DNA of 5,182 bases from CAZOHN01 sp964579325. Lineage in GTDB: Bacteria; Pseudomonadota; Alphaproteobacteria; Rhodobacterales; Rhodobacteraceae. The stretch covers positions 1 through 5,182 of the forward strand of contig CAZOHN010000242.1 in assembly GCA_964579325.1 (NCBI GenBank). The letters run 5' to 3'. Shown here piece after piece: positions 1 through 4,624 of the stretch (within the stretch, counting starts at the first letter, position 1; each line of letters begins with the position of its first letter). A program made the translations under genes and the position numbers. Under the pieces are notes generated by a model that was given only the letters and a program-made list of their open reading frames with translations, was not told the DNA's origin and made no database searches.

Positions 1-35
<35 letters not shown>

Positions 36-50
36 GGGGGCCTCGCGCGT

Positions 51-240
51 TCAGCCGTGGACCTCGCCGATGCGCGGCTCGGTGCCGGCGCGGAGCCGCG
101 CGATGTTGGTGGCGTGGCGGACGAAGACGAGCACCGCCAGCGCCGCGCAGAGGAGGGCTGTCTGGGGGGTGCCGGGCGCCCAGGCCCGGAGCGGCGCGGT
201 CGCGGCGGCGACGAGGGCGGCGAGCGAGGAGTAGCGGAAG
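51..240 (-). pseudogene. Second, truncated copy of the plsY 3' end
   Basis: Read on the minus strand, this stretch encodes a partial PlsY C-terminus that begins FRYSSLAALV, keeps RHATNIARLRAGTEPRIG, and ends at a TGA at 53-51. It matches residues 139 to the end of the intact plsY at 481-1080. The frame is open throughout, and most differences are conservative (I to V, K to R), though two aromatic or hydrophobic positions have become R and P. No start codon or ribosome site of its own is visible. It begins in frame right after the stop of the MORN gene, separated by four unrelated codons. The catalytic motifs of PlsY lie in the missing N-terminal part, so no enzyme can come from it. It may be the displaced original plsY end after an insertion, a remnant of a tandem duplication, or a chimeric contig end. 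Its position beside the poly-G run makes the last option real. Confidence 0.7.
66..240 (-). repeat. Direct repeat, copy A (plsY 3' end)
   Basis: This aligns without gaps to 493-667 on the same strand, with 20 mismatches by eye in 175 positions. Positions 189-240 are identical to 616-667, while all mismatches lie in 66-188. Similarity stops sharply after 240. Identity is thus highest at the inner breakpoint and falls toward the gene end. Confidence 0.85.
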
Positions 241-251
241 CGGGGCGCGGC

Positions 252-476
252 TCAATCCGGGTCGGGGAAGCGGGTGACCTTGTAGGGCGCGCCGGCGCGG
301 TCGTAGGTCGTCCAGTCGCCGACCTGCCGGCCCTCGTGGAAGCCGCCGGATCGCATCCGGGTGCCGTCCTTGCGGAAGAACTCGAAGAAGCCGTGTTCGG
401 TGCCGCCCCTGCGCGCGCCCCTGACCCAGAGCGAGCCGTCGCGGTGGCGTTTCTCGAAGGGTCCGTCGTCGGTCAT
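252..476 (-). CDS. Small MORN-repeat protein (YwqK antitoxin-like fold)
   Basis: This encodes a 74-aa protein with about three degenerate MORN-type units: around residues 11-28 (HRDGSLWVRG), 29-52 (GFFEFFRKDGTRMRSGGF) and 53-70 (GDWTTYDRAGAPYKVTRF). The alternation of G-x-[FW]-x-x-[FY]-x-x-x-G with short beta strands is typical of MORN variants, which are often annotated as YwqK-family antitoxins. There is no signal peptide or membrane segment, so it should be cytoplasmic. The ATG lies 4 bases past the plsY stop, with AAAAGGA at 490-484 and a 7-base spacer, which supports this start and co-transcription with plsY. No toxin gene is visible next to it, so an antitoxin role is not supported here. 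MORN repeats are known to form protein or lipid contacts, and a link to membrane lipid synthesis is only suggested by position. It may have arrived by the event that duplicated the plsY end. Confidence 0.8.
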   Translation of the reverse strand: MTDDGPFEKRHRDGSLWVRGARRGGTEHGFFEFFRKDGTRMRSGGFHEGRQVGDWTTYDRAGAPYKVTRFPDPD

Positions 477-480
477 CGGC

Positions 481-1080
481 CTATCCTTTTCTGCCGATCT
501 TCGGTTCGGTCCCCGCGCGAAGCCGCGCGATGTTGGCGCTGTGGCGGACGAAGATGAGCGCGGCGAGGGCGGCGCAGATGAGCGCTGTCTGGGGGGTGCC
601 GAGCGCCCAGGCCCAGAGCGGCGCGGTCGCGGCGGCGACGAGGGCGGCGAGCGAGGAGTAGCGGAAGGCGGCCGCCACGGCGAGCCATGTGGCGCAGAGC
701 GCAGCCCCGAGCGGGAGCGCCAGCGCGAGCGCGGTCCCGAGGAAGGTGGCGACGCCCTTGCCGCCCTTGAAGGAGAGCCAGACCGGGTAGAGGTGGCCGA
801 GGAAGGCGAAAAAGCCGGCGACCTGCGCCGCGTCCTCAGCTGCGAGCGCGCGGGCGAGCAGGACGGCTGCCGCGCCCTTGCCGCCGTCGAGGACGAGGGT
901 CAGCGCGGCGGCGGCCTTGTTGCCGGTGCGCAGGACATTCGTGGCGCCGATGTTGCCCGAGCCGATCTTGCGCAGGTCGCCCAGCCCGAAGGCGCGCGAG
1001 ATCAGGACGCCGAAGGGGATGGAGCCCATCAGGTAGCCGAGCGCGGCCCAGAGGGCGAGGGTGGGAAGCGACAGGTCCAT
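481..1080 (-). CDS. plsY: Glycerol-3-phosphate acyltransferase PlsY
   Basis: PlsY is the integral membrane enzyme that transfers an acyl group from acyl phosphate to sn-glycerol 3-phosphate, giving lysophosphatidic acid, the first step of bacterial phospholipid synthesis (with PlsX). All family motifs are present: GSIPFG at residues 19-24, GSGNIGATN at 40-48 followed by R51, DGGKGA at 65-70, GHLYP at 95-99 with FKGGKG at 104-109, and NIARL near the C-terminus. Several hydrophobic helices alternate with these motif loops, and 199 aa is the usual length. The ATG at 1080 is chosen because PlsY proteins start just before the first helix. An in-frame ATG at 1122-1120 has AAGGAAGG directly before it and would add 14 residues (MLFPPRDPPLYGAS), so the start is not certain. 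The gene points the same way as pyrC but is cut off from it by an opposite-strand gene, so it needs its own promoter. Its last ~60 codons are repeated at 51-240. Confidence 0.96.
   Translation of the reverse strand: MDLSLPTLALWAALGYLMGSIPFGVLISRAFGLGDLRKIGSGNIGATNVLRTGNKAAAALTLVLDGGKGAAAVLLARALAAEDAAQVAGFFAFLGHLYPVWLSFKGGKGVATFLGTALALALPLGAALCATWLAVAAAFRYSSLAALVAAATAPLWAWALGTPQTALICAALAALIFVRHSANIARLRAGTEPKIGRKG
484..490 (-). promoter_or_regulatory. Ribosome binding site of the MORN gene inside plsY
   Basis: AAAAGGA on the minus strand lies 7 bases before the ATG at 476-474. It overlaps the last two codons of plsY, so the two genes are probably translated from one message. Confidence 0.6.
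493..667 (-). repeat. Direct repeat, copy B (inside intact plsY)
   Basis: This is the partner of the repeat at 66-240. It covers the plsY codons from about F139 to I195. The two copies have the same orientation and are separated by the MORN gene. Confidence 0.85.
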
Positions 1081-1228
1081 GGATGCACCGTATAGCGGAG
1101 GATCGCGCGGGGGAAACAGCATCCTTCCTTCGCGTGGCCCGTGCTGGACCGCAAGATGGGGCGCGCTGGCCGGGCCTTCCTCCCGGCGTACGGGTCGCGC
1201 CCAAGCGACGGGTTGCGCCGGTCCGATT

Positions 1229-1234
1229 TGTCAA
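1229..1234 (-). promoter_or_regulatory. Candidate -35 element for plsY
   Basis: On the minus strand 1234-1229 reads TTGACA, a perfect -35 hexamer, about 150 bases upstream of plsY. No good -10 lies at the right distance, although alphaproteobacterial promoters often have weak -10 elements. A TATACG at 1094-1089, only 8 bases before the plsY ATG, is another possible -10 but has no clear -35. A promoter somewhere in 1081-1339 is expected because plsY is separated from the upstream operon. Confidence 0.3.
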
Positions 1235-1273
1235 GGGGGCTGCCGCCAGGAACGGCGCGAGCTTCGCTCGATC

Positions 1274-1307
1274 GTGATTTGACCGATCACCGTCCGTCAT
1301 CCGAGAT
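1274..1307 (+). promoter_or_regulatory. Candidate promoter with dyad for the acidic gene
   Basis: TTGACC at 1279-1284 is a good -35 match located 56 bases before the ATG at 1340. The -10 position (CGAGAT at 1302-1307, 17-base spacer) is weak. The -35 lies exactly inside a small inverted repeat, GTGAT at 1274-1278 and ATCAC at 1286-1290, which could be an operator. A transcript starting near 1314 would have a short leader carrying the strong ribosome site at 1327. Apart from this and the plsY element, I see nothing definite in the intergenic stretch 1081-1339. Confidence 0.3.
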
Positions 1308-1326
1308 CGCGGACTGACGTAGGGGC

Positions 1327-1332
1327 AAGGAG
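1327..1332 (+). promoter_or_regulatory. Strong ribosome binding site of the acidic gene
   Basis: AAGGAG lies 7 bases before the ATG at 1340. This is the best Shine-Dalgarno on the plus strand here. It fixes the start and argues that this unrecognised ORF is translated. Confidence 0.75.
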
Positions 1333-1339
1333 TTCTGCC

Positions 1340-2038
1340 ATGTTCGATATCTATGATTTTCGCTATGATCCCATCCTTGAATGGGGAGCTTTGCCGGAAG
1401 AGCCGTATTTTCCAGAGCCGTCACCGCCCTCGCCGCCTCAGTTCGACGGCACTCAGGAAGCCGACCCGACCGACTTGGAAGGTTTGCTTAACGATTTCCT
1501 GAACCCTGCGCCTCCGCCACTCAGCGAGGACCAAATGGCGCAGAGGCAGGAGGCCTTCGACGCCCTCGAGAAATGGTTCAAGAATGAGTACGGCAAGGAT
1601 TTTGTCGATGATTTCTTGAGCGGCAGTGTGACGTTTTCTCAGCTGGAGCAGGATTTCAAGAATGATCTGCGCGACCATAAGAAGGACGCGTGGAATGCGA
1701 TCTGGGAGTGGGCGGAAGCTGATCTTGGGATTAAGGACATTCGGTCCGATCCATTCTGGACCAACATTGTCGCGCTGAACGTTGCCAAGTCCATCTATGG
1801 CACGTCCGACGGTTTGATGTGGGATCCGGCACAGGGCAAGATCGTGCCCGATCCCAACTATGTGCCGCCGTCCGAGGCGGATGACGAGAATGGCAGCGAG
1901 GATGAGGACGGGTGGTACGACGATGGCGACGGGTTCGTCTTTTACGATGACCATGAAGATTGGGAAGACGACGATGGCGGCGACTGGTCCGTGACCGTCG
2001 ATCTCGACTACGACGAAAACGAAGGCCGCGACTTGTGA
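1340..2038 (+). CDS. Highly acidic orphan protein, 232 aa, unknown function
   Basis: I do not recognise this family. The protein has three parts. Residues 1-62 are rich in proline and acidic residues (PEPSPPSPPQF around 25-35). Residues 63-160 look helical and charged with several tryptophans (EKWFKNEYGKDFVDDF, then AWNAIWEWAEADLG). Residues 179-232 form a tail in which 26 of 54 residues are D or E, mixed with W, Y and F and no lysine. There is no signal peptide, membrane segment, or RTX nonapeptide. The coding reality is supported by the AAGGAG site, an uninterrupted frame, and a hairpin 5 bases after the stop. GC is about 48% over 1561-1680 against 78% at 2281-2340 in pyrC, so recent acquisition is likely. 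It is the only plus-strand gene and lies between pyrC and plsY. Such tails occur in DNA mimics, calcium-binding and secreted proteins, but nothing here picks one. Confidence 0.85.
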   Translation: MFDIYDFRYDPILEWGALPEEPYFPEPSPPSPPQFDGTQEADPTDLEGLLNDFLNPAPPPLSEDQMAQRQEAFDALEKWFKNEYGKDFVDDFLSGSVTFSQLEQDFKNDLRDHKKDAWNAIWEWAEADLGIKDIRSDPFWTNIVALNVAKSIYGTSDGLMWDPAQGKIVPDPNYVPPSEADDENGSEDEDGWYDDGDGFVFYDDHEDWEDDDGGDWSVTVDLDYDENEGRDL

Positions 2039-2043
2039 TGCGC

Positions 2044-2083
2044 CCGGGCGCGCGGCGGGTGATGCCTGCCGCGCGCCCGGTTT
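2044..2083 (+). terminator. GC-rich hairpin terminator after the acidic gene
   Basis: The arms 2044-2059 and 2065-2080 form a 16-bp stem with one G-T wobble around a 5-base TGATG loop, followed by TTT at 2081-2083. It begins 5 bases after the stop of the plus-strand gene. The T run is short, so termination may be partial, but the stem is very stable. There is no T run on the other strand. Confidence 0.65.
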
Positions 2084-2121
2084 CGCCGGTCCCGGCAGCG
2101 CGGCCTTGCGGCAGGACACGG

Positions 2122-2143
2122 AGGCTCGCGCCGGTGCGAGCCT
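2122..2143. terminator. Hairpin after the pyrC-like gene
   Basis: AGGCTCGC at 2122-2129 pairs fully with GCGAGCCT at 2136-2143 across a 6-base loop. It lies 11 bases beyond the minus-strand stop at 2155, in the gap between two convergent genes. No T run follows in either direction, so it may act as a weak terminator or only as an mRNA 3' end stabiliser. Confidence 0.4.
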
Positions 2144-2154
2144 GCGCGCGGCGG

Positions 2155-3441
2155 TCAGGCCGGGTCGGTGACGGTCGCCCTGTCCACCCGTTGCCCCGCG
2201 ACCCATGTGGCGCGGACGCGGCCTTGCATCCGGGCGCCGTCGAAGGGGGTGTTCTTCGACTTGGACAGGAGCGTGAAGCGGTCGAGCACGAAGGGCGCGC
2301 CGGGGTCGAACAGCACGAGGTCGGCGGGTGCGCCGGGGGCGAGGGTGCCGCCGGGCAGGCCGAGGCGGCGCGAGGGGTTGAGCGAGAGCGCGCGGAAAAG
2401 CTGCGGGAGCGTCAGGTGGCCGGCGTGGAAGAGCCGGAGCGAGGCCGGCAGGAGCGTCTCAAGCCCCACCGCGCCGGAGGCGGCATCCTCGAAGGGCAGG
2501 CGCTTGCTTTCCTCGTCCTGCGGCGTGTGGAACGACCCGATCACGTCGATGAGGCCGGAGGCCACGGCCTCGACGGCGGCCATCCGGTCGTCCTCGGAGC
2601 GGAGCGGCGGGGTCAGCTTGAAGAAGGTGCGGTAGTCGCCCACGTCGAATTCGTTGAGCGTGAGGTGGTGGACCGAGACGCCCGCCGTCACGTCGCGGCC
2701 GTTCTTTTTCGCGCGCTCGAGCGCGGGCAGGGCGCGGGCGGTGGTGATCTGGTCGAAGTGCAGCCGCACGCCGGTCATCTCGGCCAGCGCGAGGTCGCGG
2801 TCGAGGCCCATGCGCTCGGCCATCGGGTTGACGTGGGGCAGGCCCTTGAGCGAGGCGAACTTGCCCGACGTGGCGGCGGCGCCGGCGGAGAGGCCGGGGT
2901 CCTGCGGGTGGGTGACGACGAGGGCGCCCAGGCCGCGGGCGTAGGTCATCGCGCGGGCGAGGACCTTGGTGTCGGTGGTGACGTGGGTGGCGTCGGTGAA
3001 GGCGACGGCGCCGGCGTCGAGCAGGAACCCCAGTTCCGTCATCTCGCGCCCCTCGCGGCCCTTGGTCAGCGCAGCCATGTGGCGGATGTGGACGGGGGCG
3101 GATTCGCGGGCGCGGCGGGTGACGAACTCCAGCCCCTCGGGCGTGTCGATGGGCGGATGCGTGTCGGGGCGGGCGACGAGGGTGGTGACGCCGCCTGCCG
3201 CGGCGGCGGCGCCTGCGGTGCGGAAGCTTTCCTTGTGGCGCTCGCCCGGCTCGCCCACCTTCACGCCCCAGTCGACGATGCCGGGGGCGAGGCAGAGGCC
3301 GCCGCAGTCGATTTCGCTGGCGCCCTTCGGCGCGGGGCCGTCGAGGGCGGCGATGTGCGCGCCGTCGAGCGTGAGGCTGCCGGTGCTCTCCGCCCCGCTC
3401 TCGGGGTCGATCAGGCGGGCGTTCGTGAGGTGGAGGATCAT
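2155..3441 (-). CDS. pyrC: Dihydroorotase-like protein, probably catalytically inactive (PyrC')
   Basis: The protein has 428 aa with the full amidohydrolase layout of type I dihydroorotase: an N-terminal beta segment (1-52), a barrel (53 to ~360) and a C-terminal beta segment closing with TPFDG and VxATWVAGQRV. Dihydroorotase normally closes carbamoyl aspartate to dihydroorotate using zinc. Here the metal motif DxHxH is D57-W-G59-V-K61, so both histidines are gone, and the substrate arginine of REPG is G63. The third histidine region keeps H178 (THPQD), but the next metal histidine position is Q231 (HFDQIT), and the catalytic aspartate of TDHAP is F304 (GSFHTPQ). D150 remains. I infer a non-enzymatic role, as with Pseudomonas PyrC', which is needed for aspartate carbamoyltransferase assembly; a true dihydroorotase should lie elsewhere. 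The ATG overlaps the stop of the preceding gene by 4 bases (ATGA). Confidence 0.93.
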   Translation of the reverse strand: MILHLTNARLIDPESGAESTGSLTLDGAHIAALDGPAPKGASEIDCGGLCLAPGIVDWGVKVGEPGERHKESFRTAGAAAAAGGVTTLVARPDTHPPIDTPEGLEFVTRRARESAPVHIRHMAALTKGREGREMTELGFLLDAGAVAFTDATHVTTDTKVLARAMTYARGLGALVVTHPQDPGLSAGAAATSGKFASLKGLPHVNPMAERMGLDRDLALAEMTGVRLHFDQITTARALPALERAKKNGRDVTAGVSVHHLTLNEFDVGDYRTFFKLTPPLRSEDDRMAAVEAVASGLIDVIGSFHTPQDEESKRLPFEDAASGAVGLETLLPASLRLFHAGHLTLPQLFRALSLNPSRRLGLPGGTLAPGAPADLVLFDPGAPFVLDRFTLLSKSKNTPFDGARMQGRVRATWVAGQRVDRATVTDPA

Positions 3442-3887
3442 CGGGCGGGCCTTGCGTCACGGATGCGGGCGGCGGTGCCTTCGGGGTCGGCCTGATACTT
3501 GATCAAGTGCTTGTCGCCGGACCGGGTGACGACCTGCACGCCGCCGAGGAAGGCGCGGGCGGTCTCGATGCCGGACAGCGCCACCTCGCGCCCTCCGGGG
3601 CCGATCAGGCGGCGGTCGGTGAGTCGCCATGTGTCGGAGAGCGCCTCGGAGGCGAGGTAGGCGGCGCGGGCGCCGATGGCGAGGAGTGCGGCCAGCGGGC
3701 CGACCCAGGGGTCGGGGTTGGCCATCGCCACGAGGATGCCGCCCGCCACCGCGCCACCGGCGACGGCGAGGATCGCGTGGGAGCGCCAGTAGACGCCGCG
3801 GTCGGCCTTGAACTCGGCCGTGAGGCGCTCGCCCTCGCCGAGGGGAACGTGGCGGCCCATGATGTCGTCGCGCTCAAGGCCCGCCAT
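3438..3887 (-). CDS. Two-helix membrane protein with PH-like C-terminal domain (149 aa)
   Basis: The protein starts with a short cytoplasmic segment containing LGEGERLTAEFKAD (17-30), then two hydrophobic helices (about 36-55 and 61-80) joined by a short NPDPW turn. A small beta-rich domain follows at about 86-135 (DTWRLTDRRLI, VALSGIETARAF, VQVVTRSGDKHLIKY). The pattern 'T-x-x-R-x-I...I...V' resembles bacterial PH-like domains found in conserved membrane proteins. The layout matches the 179-aa protein encoded upstream in the same operon. The ATG at 3887 lies 4 bases past the preceding stop. An internal ATG at residue 10 (MGRHVPLGEGE) is an alternative start, since neither has a strong ribosome site. 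Its stop overlaps the pyrC-like start. The function is unknown. Lying directly before the dead PyrC, it may be co-produced with it at a set ratio, but that is inference. Confidence 0.8.
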   Translation of the reverse strand: MAGLERDDIMGRHVPLGEGERLTAEFKADRGVYWRSHAILAVAGGAVAGGILVAMANPDPWVGPLAALLAIGARAAYLASEALSDTWRLTDRRLIGPGGREVALSGIETARAFLGGVQVVTRSGDKHLIKYQADPEGTAARIRDARPAR

Positions 3888-3891
3888 CGCG

Positions 3892-4017
3892 CTACCCCGC
3901 CGCCAGCACGAAGATCACGGTGAAGGCCGCGATGAAGAGGAGGACGGCGAGGGCGACCATGCCGCCCTGGCGCATTTCCGACTTCGTGGGTTTGCGGTCG
4001 TCGGGGTCGGGGGTCAT
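3892..4017 (-). CDS. Small single-helix membrane protein (41 aa)
   Basis: This short gene encodes a charged N-terminal half (MTPDPDDRKPTKSEMRQGG) followed by one transmembrane helix of about 21 residues (from MVALAVLLF to FVLAAG) reaching the C-terminus. The N-terminus is probably cytoplasmic, given its K and R residues just before the helix. The ATG overlaps the stop of the 24-codon ORF in ATGA, and its stop TAG is 4 bases before the next gene. A G7 run lies 4 bases upstream of the start and gives only a poor ribosome site, so translation likely depends on coupling. If that run were one base longer, this frame would join the upstream ORF as a 65-aa protein. The hydrophobic profile, codon use and operon packing support a real gene. 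I cannot assign a function. Confidence 0.72.
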   Translation of the reverse strand: MTPDPDDRKPTKSEMRQGGMVALAVLLFIAAFTVIFVLAAG

Positions 4018-4088
4018 GTGGCCCCCCCGGTGAGATGGCACCGCTCCATGCTGCGCACGCTGGGAGCGATGGTGTCGATGACCGTCAT
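4014..4088 (-). CDS. 24-codon ORF with strong ribosome site
   Basis: The predicted peptide starts MTVIDTIAPSVRSMERC and ends HLTGGAT. It overlaps the preceding stop by ATGA at 4088-4085 and the next start by ATGA at 4017-4014. AGGAG at 4101-4097, 8 bases before its ATG, is the best ribosome site in this operon. Third codon positions are mostly G or C, as in real genes here. It may be a genuine micropeptide, a coupling device that brings ribosomes to the 41-aa gene, or the N-terminal part of a 65-aa protein if the G7 run at 4028-4022 is misread or slips. The peptide resembles nothing I know. Confidence 0.5.
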   Translation of the reverse strand: MTVIDTIAPSVRSMERCHLTGGAT

Positions 4089-4624
4089 GCCGTTCTCTCC
4101 TGAACCTTGCGCATGAGGGCGAATACTTCGCGCGCGTCGTGGATCATTTCGAAACCGATGTCCTTGGTCGTCGCGGAGTCATCGTTGCGGACGATCTCGC
4201 GGGCGAACAGGACCGACCCGGGCGCGCCTGCGACGTAATTCAGGACCGTCCCCTGAGTGATCGGGTAGCTTTGCATCTTCCGGCGTCCCAGGACGTTCGA
4301 CGCAATGAAGGCCCGCTTGCTCGTCAGCGTGTAGAAGGTGGACCTTCGGGCGTAGGCCAACCAGAAATGCTGCCCGACCAGAAAGTAGCTTCCCACCACG
4401 AAAAAGAGGAGCCCGAACGTCCAGAAGAACCCACCTGCCCGGGACGCCATCGCCATCCAGAAAACCGAGAACCCGGTAAAGAACACAAAGAAGAAGGGTT
4501 CGAACGGCGAGCGGAACTCCCACCGAAGGCGCGATGAGGGTCTGCCTTGCCAGACGATCCTTTCGTCCGCGTCAAGGAGCCCCGTCCATTCGTCGGAAAT
4601 CGCGTGCGCGGAGACGTCGCTCAC
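4085..4624 (-). CDS. Two-helix membrane protein with PH-like C-terminal domain (179 aa)
   Basis: An N-terminal segment with DADERIVWQGRPS (18-30) leads into two hydrophobic, phenylalanine-rich helices (about 41-60 and 65-84). A C-terminal domain then carries STFYTLTSKRAFIASN (95-110), KMQSYPI (117-123) and a final amphipathic helix (160-177). The 'ERIVWQGRP ... two helices ... YTLTSKRA' pattern is common in uncharacterised bacterial PH-domain membrane proteins. The start is GTG at 4624, which overlaps the pyrB stop in GTGA, with GGGGGTGAT just upstream. GC is lower than in pyrB (about 57% against 70% in sampled 60-base blocks). Genes at this position beside pyrB can be misnamed as a carbamoyltransferase subunit; nothing in the protein resembles one. 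Its function is unknown, and it is likely made together with PyrB. Confidence 0.85.
   Translation of the reverse strand: MSDVSAHAISDEWTGLLDADERIVWQGRPSSRLRWEFRSPFEPFFFVFFTGFSVFWMAMASRAGGFFWTFGLLFFVVGSYFLVGQHFWLAYARRSTFYTLTSKRAFIASNVLGRRKMQSYPITQGTVLNYVAGAPGSVLFAREIVRNDDSATTKDIGFEMIHDAREVFALMRKVQERTA
4097..4101 (-). promoter_or_regulatory. Ribosome binding site before the 24-codon ORF
   Basis: AGGAG on the minus strand lies inside the 3' end of the 179-aa gene, 8 bases before the ATG at 4088. The 41-aa gene has no comparable site, so this one probably serves both small ORFs. Confidence 0.65.

Noticed and set aside
252..476. Toxin-antitoxin module
   Set aside because: The protein resembles YwqK-type MORN antitoxins only in fold pattern, and no toxin gene lies in the available flanks.
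361..1095. Plus-strand open frame of 244 codons
   Set aside because: It lies opposite plsY, whose motifs are complete; the product is low-complexity and arises from high GC.
1081..1122. Upstream plsY start adding 14 residues
   Set aside because: There is a purine-rich AAGGAAGG, but it directly abuts the ATG, and PlsY proteins normally begin right before the first helix. The start at 1080 is preferred, with this kept as an alternative.
836..1300. Minus-strand open frame covering the plsY upstream region and the plsY 5' half
   Set aside because: It reads plsY in the wrong phase, and the product is arginine-rich with no recognisable domain. It gives no support for a gene in 1123-1339.
2459..3460. 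Minus-strand open frame of 333 codons in another phase of the pyrC-like gene
   Set aside because: The product is almost only R, P, H, G and A, typical of a frame-shifted reading of GC-rich coding DNA.
1960..3495. Long plus-strand open frame (511 codons) opposite the dihydroorotase-like gene
   Set aside because: It is the antisense shadow of a clear PyrC family gene in GC-rich DNA; its product is an arginine/glycine/glutamate-rich sequence with no domain, and it overlaps the real acidic gene and the hairpins.
4139..4537. Plus-strand open frame of 132 codons opposite the 179-aa gene
   Set aside because: The minus-strand gene has membrane helices, a PH-like domain and stop-start overlaps with both neighbours, while this product has no recognisable features.
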